The translations under genes were made by a program, and so were the position numbers. This document shows positions 23,256 through 39,147 of a stretch of 64,000 nt of DNA, in pieces (within the stretch, counting starts at the first letter, position 1; every line of letters begins with the position of its first letter). Where the stretch lies: positions 68,808,283-68,872,282 of the forward strand of contig NC_135719.1 of the NCBI RefSeq assembly GCF_964656455.1, in the 5' to 3' direction. The DNA is from Halichoerus grypus (taxonomy: Eukaryota > Chordata > Mammalia > Carnivora > Phocidae). The notes beneath the pieces are model-generated. The model was not told the origin of the DNA. It saw nothing but the letters and a program-made list of their open reading frames with translations, and ran no database searches.

Positions 23256-23960
23256 CATGGCCAATGATTTAATCACACATGCCTGTGTAATGAAATCTTG
23301 ATATTAAAAACCCTGAACAACAAGGCTCAAGGAGCTTCCTGGTTAGTGAACATGTGTACTGAGAGGGTGGCACACCCTAACTGCACAAGGACAGAAACTC
23401 CTGTGGTTGGAACCCTTACCGACCAGCCCAGTATACCTCTTCATCTGACTGTTCATTTGTATCTTTTCTTTTTTTAGATTTTATTTATTTATTTGTCAGA
23501 GAGAGACAGAGCACAAGTAGGGAGAGAGGCAGGCAGAGGGAGAAGCAGGCTCCCCGCTGAGCAAGGAGCCCGATGCGGGACTCGATCCCAGGACCCTGGG
23601 ATTATGACCTGAGTTGAAGGCAGACGCTTAACCAACTGAGCCACCCAGGCGTCCCCATTTGTATCTTTTATAATAAAATGGTAATCATAGGTATAACACT
23701 TTCATTAGTTCTTTGAGTTCTTCTAGCAAATTATTAAACCTGTGAGAAGCTTCCACATTTGTAGCCAGCCAGGCAAAGCATGTGTGGCTTTGGGACACCC
23801 AGGACTTATGGCTATACTCTGAAATTTGTGCAATCTTGTGGGACTAAGTCCCTTAACCTGTAGGGTCTTCACTGATTCTGAGTAGTTAGTGTCAGAATTG
23901 AACTGAATTGTAGGATACCCCATTGGTGTCAGAGACCTGAAACAGAGCAACCCATCAACC
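23256..23960 (+). mobile_element. LTR-like ancient repeat, split by a SINE
   Basis: TTTAATCACACATGCCTGTG, CTCTTCATCTGACTGTTCATT, a TAATAAAATGG poly(A)-signal region (23671) and TTGTGGGACTAAGTCCCTTAACC follow the layout of a mammalian ERVL-class LTR. I cannot name the family. It has no coding content. Confidence 0.5.
23468..23655 (-). mobile_element. Can-SINE
   Basis: Antisense, with CATTTGTATCTTTT at 23454-23467 and 23656-23669. Confidence 0.94.
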
Positions 23961-23992
23961 AAATGAAATTAACACTTAAAGACACTCAACCC

Positions 23993-24183
23993 GGGGCACC
24001 TGGGTGGCTCAGTTGGTTGAGCAGCTGACTCCTGGTTTCAGCTCAGGTCGTCCTGGGATTTAGCCCCGTGTCGGGCTCTGCACTTGGTGAGGAGCCTGCT
24101 TGTGGACTCTCTCTCACCTTCTCCCTCTGTCCCTCGCCCAGCTTGCTCTCTCTCTAAAATCAATCAATCAATCAATCAGTCTT
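23993..24183 (+). mobile_element. Can-SINE
   Basis: The tail is a (CAAT)n variant, AATCAATCAATCAATCAGTC. It directly abuts the L1 at 24184. Confidence 0.9.
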
Positions 24184-24990
24184 TATTTTTTTATTATGTT
24201 CAGTTGCCACTGTATAATACATTATTAGTTTTCGATGTAGTGTTCAATGGTTCATTAGTTGCATATAACACCCAGTGCTCATCACAGTACGTGCCCTCCT
24301 TAATACCCATCGCCCTGTTACCCCATCCCCACATCCCCCTCCCCTCTGAAACCCTCTGTTTGTTTCCCGGGGTCCATAGTCTCTTATGGTTCATCTCCCC
24401 CTCTGATTTCCCCCCCTTCAGATTTCCCTCCCTTCCCCTATGGTCCTCCGTGCTTATTGCCTATGTTCCACATATGAGTGAAACCATATGATAATTGTCT
24501 TTTCTGCTTGACTTACTTCACTTAGCATAATCTCCTCCACTTCCATCCATGTCGATGTAAATGGTGGGTATTCATCCTTTCTGATGGCTGAATAATATTC
24601 CATTGTATATATGTACCACATCTTCTTTATCCATTCATCTGTTGAAGGGCATCTCAGCTCCTTCCACAGTTTGGCTATCATGGACGTTGCTGCTATGAAC
24701 ATTGGGGTGCATGTGCCCCTTCTTTTTACTACGTCTGTATCTCTGGGGTAAATACCTAGTAGTGCAATTGCTGGGTCATAGGGTAGCTCTATTTTTAATG
24801 TCTTGAGGAACCTCCATACTGCTTTCCAGAGTGGCTGCACCAGTTTTCATTCCCACCAACAGTGTAAGAGGGTTCCCCTTTCTCCACATCCTCACCAACA
24901 CTTGTTTCCTGTCTTGTTAATTTTTGCCATTCTAACTGGTGTAAGGTGGTATCTCATTGTAGTTTTGATTTGTATTTCCCTGATGGAGTC
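24184..24990 (-). mobile_element. carnivore L1 3' end, 5'-truncated
   Basis: The antisense 3'UTR runs into the ORF2 C-terminus. The reversed frame at 24454-24840 reads as the ORF2 end ([17 protein letters not shown]). It is among the better-preserved L1 ends here. Confidence 0.92.
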
Positions 24991-26496
24991 TGATTTCTTT
25001 TAATGGGAAATGATATTTAAAGTCCACAATCTGAAGGCAGGGGTATTCATTGCTACTGGGTTATCATTGCTATTAGGCCTTTTCAGGCCATTCCTCATGC
25101 CAAATCTTTTATCATAATTTCTTGATTGTCTGATACTTGTTACATGGTTCCTAGGGGAATTTCCTGGGAATAGTGTTCTTTGAGTTCTGTTTTTCATAAC
25201 CATTTGTTTCCTTTAGCCATGAAAGTTAGTTTGGCTGTATAGAACATCCTTGGCTTACATTTTATTTCCTTGGGTATTTAAATATATAATTTCATTGTCT
25301 GCTGGTGTAAACTGTTTGTGCCAATGTCTGTTGTCGGTCAGTGCCAATGTCTTTTTTTCTTTCCCTTCTAAGTTATTTGGACTTACTGCACAGATGCCAA
25401 TGAAATGTTTTTCCCCTTAAAATCCAGTAGTTTTATGAGACTGTGTGTTGATGTTAATCTTCTGAGTTGTTTTCCCAGGTATATGATATACCATTTCAAT
25501 ATGCAGATTTAGCCTTTTTTTTAATTTCCAGAAATTTTTTGAATTATAGTGGCTAGTATTTATTTCATAGCATGGGTTTTCTTTTTGGGGGCCTCCTAGA
25601 ATATCTATTTGTATTTACTTGGCCTTTTATTTATCACTTTTACTTTTAAATTTCTGTTTAATTTTTTTTCTTTCTTTTTTTCTCCCTTATTTGTATGGTG
25701 TCTTCTCTCATGTCTCTTCTAGTTGAGTCTTCATTTCTGATCCTTTTCTGAGTTAGCTCAGATTTCTTTTTATGTCTTCCTGTTGTCTAGCTTTCTCATG
25801 TAAGGGCTTTTCTAATTACAATTTATGTTGTTTTAAAGCTTTTTAAAAAAAGTTTCTTTTAGTTTGTTCTATAACGTAAAGTTACAGTTTTCATCTCCTT
25901 TAGGCCAGATTTTTCTGCTGTATTTTCATTTTCTATAGGTATGCTATTCATATGACTATCCTCTTTTTCTTGAAGTATTGGAATTGATCAACTGCCCTTT
26001 TCTGTGGCTCATTTTTATTTTTTGTGCACTTCAATGCATTATGTACAATATGTAACGTTAAAATTTTATTAGCTCTGGATGATGTTAAGCTCTAAGTTAC
26101 AACCTATTAAACTATAAGGTGTTGTAAGTAAGTTAGGTACCATGCATGTCTTTTTCTTTAGCAAGATGTTGTAGTTAGGACAGTGGTCTGTCTTGGTCAA
26201 TTGCCATTGATACCATGCTTGCTCTATAGTCTAGCAATCTCAGTGATTGAAATTATATCTTTGTTGTAACATAATGTCTTTGTAATATCTAGCTATTTCA
26301 TGGGCATCTGTAATGGAAAGATAAGTACTTTTATATGCACTAAACAGATTTTGAAACCTGAGTTTTGTGGGGTTTTTACCCGTCTTCCAACAAAGCAACC
26401 TAATTAATGTATAGAATTAGTAGTGCTACTTGGCCCTGGAATGTTTGTGTTACTTAATGAGCCCTGATATGCTGCTGCTGTTTTGTTTTGTTTTAG
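24991..26496. other. TTBK2 upstream intron; no young repeat
   Basis: AT-rich sequence with no coding signal. The part at 24995-25950 has the look of worn L1 3'UTR (TACTGGGTTATCATTGCTA), without a firm family. Confidence 0.4.
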
Positions 26497-26692
<196 letters not shown>

Positions 26693-26879
26693 TAATACAT
26701 ATATTGCATATATGCCTAAAGCATATTTTCAGTTATTTTCCTGTGATTTAGTCCTGTTTACACCATAGTTCTTGCTTTATATAGTAGTAAATGTTCCTAA
26801 CCTCTGATAGCTAATATTGAGTAAAGTAGAAAAAAATGTACTTAGGGAAAGACAAACCAACAAAAAAAATAGCGTACAA

Positions 26880-28080
26880 TGAACTTCTCTTTTTAAAAAT
26901 TTTTGAACTTTTTATTAAGGAAAATTGTAAGCATACATAAAAATAGCGAGACTGATTTAATGAAGCTTTATGTACTCATGCCCCAGCTTAAACAGTTATC
27001 ATTTTATAGGCAATCTTGTTTTCTCTTTAACCTCCCTCCCAGAATATTTTGAAGCAAATCTTTTACCTTAGCATTTCTTCTGTATGTATTTCAGTTATGT
27101 ATCTCTAAAGGATAAAAATTCTTTTAAAAATGTAATCATAATAATATCACACCTAAAAAAGTAATAATTTTTTAATATCGTTAAGTATCCTTTCAACTTC
27201 CACATTTCCCCTATTGTTAATTATTTTTAATGGTTTGAATCATATCCAAGTAAAGCCTGGGTATTGCAGTTGGTTGACATCACTTAAGTTTCTTTTAATT
27301 TCTAGATTTCTTTTCATCTTTCTTTTTTTCCTTGCCGTTTTTTTAATTGAAGAAAGTAGGTCATTTGCCTGTAAAATTTCCCTAGTTTGGATTTTTCTGA
27401 TTTCTTCCATATGGTATTAACATGTTTCTCTGTCTCATATGTTTTATGTAAGTTGATATTTATTGAGGCTCAATTAGATCTGAGTTCAGGTTTGTTTATT
27501 GAGGTGGCATTTTTTTTTCATAAAGGGTATTGTGAACTGTCAATAGGAGGCCAAAATGTCTTATCACCCATTAAGACATTGTGTGTCCTTTTGCCCATTG
27601 TCATTTTAGCACTATTGATCATTTTCTAGGTTTATTAATTGCAGATTGTGACATTCTGTCATTCCTTCATTATTTAGTTGAAGTACATCTACAAAGAGAA
27701 ATTTCCTATCATCAGCTATTTGATTACCCTGAGATACATTTTGATTAGGGAAATAGAATAAATACTTAATTCTTTTTCTTAATTTACCAGTTTTCAGAAT
27801 AACGAATTGGCTCCCTAGCATTTTCTGAAAGTGACCAGTGAGATTTTTAAAAATATACAATTAAGAATTCATGGATTTAAACATATTTCATGTGTTTCAG
27901 TCAGTTGTAGTTATTACCCTTATTGATTCCCAGATTGTCTCATTTCACTAGGGGACACCCTTCACGTTGTCTCTTGAGTCTTTTCAACATGATCCTAATA
28001 ATACTCTTTTAAAGTCTTCCTTGCCCTAGACCTGGAATCTGCCATCTTTCCTGCTCTTGAACAAATTTTGTTTTAGATGT
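26880..28080 (-). mobile_element. ancient L1M 3'UTR
   Basis: Antisense pieces in order: TTAAACAGTTATCATTTTATAGG, TTTTGAAGCAAATCTTTTACC, GTAGGTCATTTGCCTGTAAAATT, TTGTGTGTCCTTTTGCCCATTG. They match the L1M 3'UTR also seen at 34836 and 39760. The element lies between the two TTBK2 exons. Confidence 0.7.
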
Positions 28081-28577
28081 ATTTAAATATATATTTTATT
28101 GCTACCCATTCTTTTATTAAAGTTTTGTTCCATTAGCAGGTTTAGCAAAGTTATTTTAGTGGTTTCCTTACTCTATCACAGATTGGAAGAAGAAGATTGT
28201 TCCTTTAGAAATATAAATGTTGTGTCTGGGTTACAGTGTTTTACCAATTAGGCAAATCAGTAGGCTTTGAAAATTTACTTGAGTAAATATAAGAACCATG
28301 TTGTCATCATGGATTGATACAGAGGAATTCCAACAATTAGTAGTCTTTTATGTAAGTCAGGAATGAGAGTTTCTTTGGTGAGTGCTTTGTATTAAGTGCT
28401 GTGATAAAGCTTGGCCATTTCCAGTAGACATATCAAAAGGTGACAAATGAAGCTATGCCTGGCATAGTTGCTCGGTCCAGATAATTAGAGCTAATGTATG
28501 TATGGAACATGTTCCCCAAATTTGGGAGGCATAGTGGCATTTTAGTAAGAAATCACAGGCTCATTGTTACGGATGGT
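28081..28577. other. TTBK2 intron, nothing recognised
   Basis: No coding, RNA or repeat signal that I can support. Confidence 0.45.
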
Positions 28578-29160
28578 GTTTTGGTTACTACCATTATGAA
28601 CAAACTACCTCCAAAAACTCAACAACTCAACGAACTACCTTTTATAGGCTTAAAAGAATTTTTAATTTGCTTACAATTTTGTGGATTAGGAATTTGAGAA
28701 GAGTTTGCTTGGGTGGTTTGTCTCTTAACCATGTAGCACTTGCAGGATTGTGTGGGTTAGAGGATCTACTCCCAAATGGCTTGTTTGGTGACTCGGAGGT
28801 CCTTCGTTCCCTTACTCACCCCGCTTCATCCCTGGTAGCTTCTTTTCTAGGCCCTCTCCACAGGTCTGTGGCTTCTCAGGATGGTCAGACTTTTTACATG
28901 GTAGCTGGCTTTTGAGAGACTAGAAACAGTAGCTGCAAGGCTATTAAGGGCTATTCTCAGGGCTGGTGCAGAATTACTTTGCTGTGTTCTGTTGGTCAAA
29001 GCAGTCACAAGATTTACCCAGATTTAAGGGGGTGGGGAATGGACTCTGCTTCTTGATGGGTGAGCGTCAAGGTCAAACTGAAGAAGAGCAAAAGGGATGG
29101 TTGATATTGTTGTGATCATCTTTGGAAAAGAAAGTCTGCCATTTACCTCTATACTTTCCC
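28578..29160 (-). mobile_element. MLT1-type MaLR LTR
   Basis: It follows the same order as the copy at 8808: GGTTACTACCATTATGAAC, TTTTACATGGTAGCTGGCTT, TTGGTCAAAGCAGTCACAAG, CTTCTTGATGGGTGAGCG. Worn and non-coding. Confidence 0.7.
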
Positions 29161-32970
<3,810 letters not shown>

Positions 32971-32990
32971 TCTTTAAAGGATTGGTTTTA

Positions 32991-33198
32991 TTTATTTATT
33001 TATTTATTAAAAGATTTTATTTATTTATTTGACAGAGAGAGACACAGCAAGAGAGGGAACACAAGCACGGGGAGTGGGAGAGGGAGAAGCAGGCTTCCTG
33101 CCAAGCAGGGAGCCTGATGCGGGGCTCGATCCCAGGACCCTGAGATCATAACCTGAGCCGAAGGCAGGCGCTTAACAACTGAGCCACCCAGGCGCCCC
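32991..33198 (-). mobile_element. Can-SINE
   Basis: Complete antisense copy with GATTGGTT on both sides (32980, 33199). Confidence 0.93.
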
Positions 33199-33226
33199 GA
33201 TTGGTTGGTTTTAAACTGATGTTCAG

Positions 33227-33378
33227 GGGTGCCTAGGTGGTGCAATCAGTTAAACATCACACTCTTGGTTTCCACTCAGGTTGTGTCCTCAGGGTCATCT
33301 CTCTCCCTCTCCCTCTGCCCCTCCCCCTGTGCATGCAAGCTTGCATGTGCATGCTCGCTCTCTCTCAAATAAATCTTT
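33227..33378 (+). mobile_element. Can-SINE with an internal deletion
   Basis: Flanked by AAACTGATGTTCAG / AAATTGATGCTCAG (33213-33226, 33379-33392). The segment between TCAGGGTCAT and the CT-rich part, about 60 bp in other copies, is missing. Confidence 0.9.
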
Positions 33379-33392
33379 AAATTGATGCTCAG

Positions 33393-33837
33393 TTTTTGAT
33401 AGGTGATATAAGGATTTGCTTCTTTACAAGATAAAAAGATATTTTATGATGAATTTAGCCAGAACCCTAAGTTTTGTTCTTTGTAATAAATCAGTTTCCC
33501 TTTTCAAAATTCTCACAGTGTTTTTTCCTGGATTCCCTCAGTTCTCAGTTTTCTCTCAGTCGTTCCTGTACTTGCTAACCTTAGACTGCCTCAGCTCATG
33601 TATAACTCTGATTACTAGTATGATCCTGTCTCATTGGCTTTGAAGTATGATGCCTTATTAGTATTTTACCCCATGTTTTCTTCTAAATGACCTCCCCTGT
33701 GCTGCTACCTCAGATTACTCTCTTATCACAACTTTCTGAACCACTCTGGATGTATCCTACAATTCTCTATTGAATCAAGTTAGACTCCTGAATTATATTT
33801 GGTTTTTACAAATGTGTTTGAATGTGTTAGTCACTAC
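33393..33837. other. TTBK2 intron, possible L2 remnant
   Basis: The CT-rich composition with CCTCCCCTGTGCTGCTACCT hints at L2, but I cannot assign it. Confidence 0.3.
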
Positions 33838-34068
33838 TAAAGGAAACAAACAGTAAGAGACTCTTAAATATAGGGAACAAACTGAGGATTGCTGGAGGGG
33901 TGGTGGGTGGGGGGATGGGGTAATTGGGTGACGGACACTAAGGAGGGCACTTGATGTAATGAACACTGGGTGTTATATGCAACTGATGAATCACTAAATT
34001 CTATCCCAAAACTAACACTATACTATATGTGAACTGACTTAAGTTTACATAAAATCTTAAGAGAAAAA
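33838..34068 (+). mobile_element. young carnivore L1 3' end
   Basis: CAGTAAGAGACTCTTAAATA, GGAGGGCACTTGATGTAATG and ACACTGGGTGTTATATGCAA are the sense L1 3'UTR. Strongly 5'-truncated. Confidence 0.9.
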
Positions 34069-34570
34069 AAGACAACTAAACCATCTGTCTGTAGGCCTGT
34101 TAGGTAGTATTTCTCCTACACTTAGTTATTATTCTCTAAAGTATCCCTAGTACATAGAATCACAAAACATAATAAACTTTTCTTTTTATTAACATACATC
34201 TCTGTATATCCACTTATTTGTGTTTCCTCCGTGTCTCCGTTTGGACTATACTGTCTTCACACCTTTGTCTTTCAGTTCATTTGCTTTGAAACTTGGAGCA
34301 AAGGGGATAATTGCCTCCCTAGGCTGTTAGATTCTTTTTTTCTTTCTTCTCTCCCATCTTCGATAAATGCTTTATGGTGATCTCCTGGCTATCTTCACTT
34401 CTCCATTTTAATGAACTCTTGAGCTGTATCTCACCACACTGCTCATTTTTGTCTTTTTAATAAATACAGTTTTATTTTCAGTGCTGGTGTAAGAGGAAAA
34501 AACTTCTCTCTTATGATTTCAAACTGAACACTAGTAATTCTGCAGTACCTGAGGAACCTACCATCAATGC
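34069..34570. other. TTBK2 intron, nothing firmly recognised
   Basis: No coding signal. Weak L2-like composition. Confidence 0.35.
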
Positions 34571-34587
34571 TGTATAAAAAGATTCTT

Positions 34588-34783
34588 TTTATTTTTTCTA
34601 AAAGATTTTATTTATTTATTTGACAGAGACAGAGAGAGCAGGAACACAAGCAGGGGGAGTGGGAGAGGGAGAAGCAGGCCTCCTGCAGAGCAGGGAGCCC
34701 GATGCAGGGCTCGATCCCAGGACCCTGGGATCATGACCTGAGCCGAAGGCAGATAGTTAACAACTGAGCCACCCAGGTGCCCC
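34588..34783 (-). mobile_element. Can-SINE with a 17-bp TSD
   Basis: Perfect TGTATAAAAAGATTCTT at 34571-34587 and 34784-34800. Confidence 0.96.
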
Positions 34784-34835
34784 TGTATAAAAAGATTCTT
34801 AACAAAATTTGATACATAGCTAGAATGCTGCAGCA

Positions 34836-35030
34836 AGACAGGCAAATCTTAAATTTGCTATTTCCCCTAATTTTTATTATGAAAAGTTTAAATATACACA
34901 AAAATGGAAATAATGATACAAAGAACATTCTTTGTACCCAGTACTCCAGTAAGTTATCAGCACTTGGCCAGTCTTGTTGCAGCTATATCCTGCTCCTTCA
35001 ACACTTTTTCCCACCTTGCTGGAGTATTTA
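34836..35030 (-). mobile_element. ancient L1M 3'UTR fragment
   Basis: TTATTATGAAAAGTTTAAATATAC and CACTTGGCCAGTCTTGTTGC match the start of the L1M piece at 26880. The HSP90AA1 retrocopy landed just after it. Confidence 0.65.
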
Positions 35031-36394
35031 AAAAGAAACGCTAAGTGGCTTCTTTGTCCTGGTGCTGTGTCGTCACGAAGCCCATGTCGTCCCTTAGCTG
35101 AGATGCCTGAGGAAACCCAGACCTAAGACCAGCCGATGGAGGAGAAGGAGGTTGAGACATTAACCTTTCAGGTGGAAATCACTCAGTTGATGTCCCTGAT
35201 CATCAATACTTTCTACTCGAATAAAGAGATCTTTCTGAGGGAGCTTATTTCAGATTCATCAGATGCTTTGGACAAAATCAGATATGAAAGCTTGACAGAT
35301 CCCAGTAAGCTAGATTCTGGGAAAGAGCTGCACATTAATCTCATTCCAAACCAAGATCGAACCCTCACTATGGTGGATACTGGGATTGGCATGACCAAGG
35401 CCAGTTTGATCAGTAACCTTGGTACTATCGCCAGGTCTGGAACTAAAGTGTTCATGGAAGCCTTGCAGGCTGGTACTTATTTCTATGATTGACCAGTTTG
35501 GTGCCTGTTTGATTGCTGAGAAACTGATCATGATCACCAAACATAATGATGATGAGCAGTATGCCTAGGAGTCATCTGCAGAAGGATCGTTCACAGTTAG
35601 GACTGATACAGGTGAACCTATGGGTCATGGAACAGAGGTTATCCTGTACCTGAAAGAAGACCAAACTGAGTACTTGAAGGAAAGAAGAATAAAGATGATT
35701 GTGAAAAAACACTCCCAATTTATTGGCTATACCATTACTCTTTTTGTGGAGAAGGAACGTGATAAAGAAGTCAATGATGATGAGGCTGAAGAAAAGGAAG
35801 AGAAAGAGGAAGAAAAAGAAAAGGAAGAAAAGGAGTCTGATGACAAACCTGAAATGCATGTTGGTTCTGATGAGGTGAAGGAAGAAAGGAAAGACGGTGA
35901 CGAGAAAAAGAAAAAGATCAAGGAGAAGTACACTGGTCAAGAAGAACTGAACAAGAGAAAGCCTATTTGGATCAGAAATCCTGATGATATTACTAATAAA
36001 GAATATGGATAATTTTATAAGAGCTTGACCAATGAGTGGGAAGATCACTTAGAAGTGAAGCATTTTCATTTGAAGGACAGTTGGAATTCAGAGCCCTTCT
36101 TTTTGTCCCAAGACATACTCCCTTTGATCTATTTGAAAACAAAGAAAAAGAACAACATTAAGTTGTATGTTCTGAGTTTTCATCATGGATAACTGCAAGG
36201 AGCTAATCCCTAATATCTGAATTCATCATTAGGGATGGGGTGGACTCTGAGGATCTTCCATTAAATATTTCCCGTGAGATGTTGTAGCAAAGCAAAATTT
36301 TTAAAAGTTATCAAAGAATTTGGTCAAAAGATGCTTAGAACTCTTCACTGAACTGACAGAAGACAGAACTACAAAAAGTTTTATGAGCATTTCT

Positions 36395-36533
36395 TTTTTT
36401 TTTTTTTTTTTTAAGTAGGCTCCACACCCAGCATGGAGCCCAGTGTGGGGCTTGAACTCATGACCCTGAGATCAAAAACCTGAACTGAGATCAAGAGTGG
36501 GACGTTTAACTGACTGAGTCACCCAGGTGCCCC
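36395..36533 (-). mobile_element. old-type Can-SINE in the HSP90AA1 retrocopy
   Basis: The short antisense form with TATGAGCATTTCT at 36382-36394 and 36534-36546, which is HSP90 coding sequence duplicated on insertion. Confidence 0.93.
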
Positions 36534-36564
36534 TATGAGCATTTCTCTAAAATATTAAGCTTGG

Positions 36565-36973
36565 GGGCACTCGTGGGTGGCTCATTCATTTGAGCCTCTG
36601 ACTCTTTTTTTTTTTTTTTTAAAGATTTTATTTATTTATTTGAGAGAGAGAATGAGAGAGCGAGAGAGAGCACATGAGAGGGGGGAGGGTCAGAGGGAGA
36701 AGCAGACTCCCTGCTGAGCAGGGAGCCCGATGTGGGACTCGATCCGGAGACTCCAGGATCATGACCTGAGCCGAAGGCAGTCGCTTAACCAACTGAGCCA
36801 CCCAGGCGCCCTGAGCCTCTGACTCTTGATTTTGGCTCAGGTCATCATCTCAGGGTTGTGGGATCAAAACTCATGTCAGGCTCTGTGCTCACCGGGGAGT
36901 CTGCATGGGATTATCTCTCCTTCTGCCCCATCGCCTCCTCACCACCAAAATAAATAAATAAAATTTAAAAAAC
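36565..36973 (+). mobile_element. older Can-SINE in the HSP90AA1 retrocopy, itself split
   Basis: TSD ATATTAAGCTTGG / ATATTAAACTTGG (36552-36564, 36974-36986). Another SINE interrupts it at 36607. Confidence 0.92.
36607..36811 (-). mobile_element. Can-SINE nested in a SINE
   Basis: Perfect TGAGCCTCTGACTCTT at 36591-36606 and 36812-36827. It is opposite in direction to its host SINE. Confidence 0.95.
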
Positions 36974-38129
36974 ATATTAAACTTGGAATACATGAAGACT
37001 TTCAGAATTGGAAGAAGCTTTCAGAGCTGTGAAGATACCACACATCTATTTCTGGTCATTAGATGGTTTCTCTCAAGGGCTATTGCACCAGAATGAAGGA
37101 ATACCAGAAGCATATCTATTACATCACAGGTGAGACCAAGGACCAATAGCAAATTTGGCCTTTGTGGAATGTCTTTGGAAGCATGGCCTAGAAGTGACCT
37201 ATATGATCGAGCCTATTGACAAGTACTGTGTCCAACAGCTGAAGGAATTTGAGGGGAAGACTGTAGTGTCTGTTATCAAAGAGGGCTTGGAACTTGCAGA
37301 AAATGAAGAAGAGAAAAAGAAACAGGAAGAGAAAAAAAGTTTGAAAATCTGTGCAAAATCATGAAGGATATCTTGGAGAAAAAAGTAGAAAAGGTGGTCA
37401 TGTCAAACTGGTGACATCCTCATGCTGCACTGTCACAAGCGCGTGTGGCTGGATGGCAAATAAGGAAAGAATCATGAAGGCTCAAGCCATAGAGACAACT
37501 CAACCATGGGCTACATGGCAGCAAAGAGGCACCTGGAGATAAACTCTGACCATTCTGTGACTGAGACCTTACGGCAGAAGGCAAAATGACAAGAATGACA
37601 AGTCTGAAAGATGTGGTCATCCTGCTCTACGAAACTGTGCTTTTGTCTTCCAGCTTCAGTCTGGAAGATCCCCAGACACATGATAACAGGATGTACAGCA
37701 TGATCAAACTTGGTCATGGTATCGATGAAGATGACCCCACCGCTGATGATAGCTATGCTGCTGTGACCGGAAGAGATGCCACCTCTCAAAGGAGATGATG
37801 ACATGTCACGCACAGAAGTAGACTAAGCTCTGCCCCAAGGAGTACTTGTACATGTATACAATACTGTGTCTTTATTCCCTCTGATAATATATTTTCAAGG
37901 ATGTTTTTCTTTATTTTTGTTGACATTTTAAAAATCTGTATGACATGACAGTAACTACTTAAGGGGAAGATAAGGTTTCATTCTCTTTCTGATACTGTGA
38001 TATTTAGGAACTAAAGCCCAGCTAGTTCTTCTTCTCTAGTTTCATGTGGGCTTATTTTAACAGGACAAGGTAAAATTTGTTGTAAGATGTACGTAACCTA
38101 ATGTTAACTGTGTGGTCTAAAGTGTTTAG

Positions 38130-38305
38130 CTATTGGGGAGAGGCGTGGGGGGATGGGTAAGCCTGCTGATGGGTATTGAGGAGGGCATGTATTGCATGGA
38201 GCACTGGGTGTTATACACAAACAATGAATCATGGAACATTACATCAAAAACTAATGATGAAATATATGATGACTAACATAACATAATAAAATAAAATTAA
38301 AAAAA
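38130..38305 (+). mobile_element. young L1 3' end in the HSP90AA1 retrocopy 3'UTR
   Basis: About 175 bp of L1 3'UTR ending in an A-tail, with AAAGTGTTTAG at 38119-38129 and 38306-38316. Confidence 0.92.
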
Positions 38306-38316
38306 AAAGTGTTTAG

Positions 38317-38455
38317 GGACTCCTGGGTGGCTCAGTCGGTTAAGCGTCTGCCTTCAGCTCAGGTCATGATCCCAGGAGATCGAGTCCCATATCGGGCTCC
38401 GTGCTCAGCGAGGAGCCTGCTTCTCCCTCTGCCTGCCGCTCCCCCTTGTGCGCAT

Positions 38456-38494
<39 letters not shown>

Positions 38495-38524
38495 CAAATA
38501 AATAAATAAAATCTTTAAAAAAAA
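38317..38524 (+). mobile_element. Can-SINE at the L1 target site
   Basis: Flanked by AAAGTGTTTAG (38306-38316 and 38525-38535), the same 11 bp as the neighbouring L1's TSD. It contains a (CT)n run of about 30 bp. Confidence 0.94.
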
Positions 38525-38781
38525 AAAGTGTTTAGCTGTCAAGCGGATTCTTTAGTAAGACCAAATTTTTTGTCCCTGAAGTGTTCTGAGCTACACCTTG
38601 ATGTTTAAAAGAAAAATATTGGTTAAAACAACTTTTATCTTCTAGGATCTACTTTTTAAATCTTATATCTCCTGTAGTTATGAAGTGCATGCATCAGGCC
38701 TCTAGAAACTAGTATGTTAAACTGAACCAACTTGATGGGAGTAACTATCTATAATAGGGTCTGTTTTCCAAAGAGCATTGT

Positions 38782-39147
38782 CTTTTTTTTTTTTTTTTTA
38801 AGATTTTATTTATTGGGGCACCTGGGTGGCTCAGTCGTTAAGCGTCTGCCTTCGGCTCAGGTCATGATCCCGGGGTCCTGGGATCGAGCCCCGCATCGGG
38901 CTCCCTGCTCTCCCTCTCCCACTCCCCCTGCTTGTGTTCCCTCTCTCGCTGTCTCTCTCTCTGTCAAAAAAATAAATAAAACAGAGAGAGAGACAGCGAG
39001 AGAGGGAACACAAACAGGGGGAGTGGGAGAGGGAGAAGCAGGCCTCCCGCGGAGCAGGGAGCCCGATACGGGGCTCGATCCCAGGACCCCGGGATCATGA
39101 CCTGAGCCGAAGGCAGACGCTTAACGACTGAGCCACCCAGGTGCCCC
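38782..39147. mobile_element. head-to-head inverted Can-SINE pair (palindrome)
   Basis: A minus-strand SINE begins at the poly-T (38782). A plus-strand copy runs from 38817 to about 38982, then the minus-strand body resumes at about 38983 and runs to 39147. The arms meet at CTCTCTCTCTGT / ACAGAGAGAGAG around an A-rich loop of about 17 bp. The outer TSD is AAAGAGCATTGT / AAAGAGCAATGT (38770-38781, 39148-39159). No TSD is visible for the inner copy. Confidence 0.9.

Noticed and set aside
1..26496. TTBK2 promoter / CpG island upstream of the first coding exon
   Set aside because: I see no CpG-rich stretch or unmasked promoter-like region. The acceptor at 26496 shows an upstream exon exists, probably outside the window.
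35136..35492. Intact-looking HSP90 N-terminal ORF (118 codons)
   Set aside because: It starts after a stop at codon 8, lacks the rest of the ATPase domain because of a deletion, and lies in a disrupted retrocopy with no promoter of its own.
35572..36048. Phe/Leu-rich 158-codon frame on the minus strand
   Set aside because: It is the antisense shadow of the HSP90 acidic linker.
37155..37364. Separate small gene with an acidic tail
   Set aside because: The sequence is the HSP90 C-terminal domain ([18 protein letters not shown]), part of the retrocopy.
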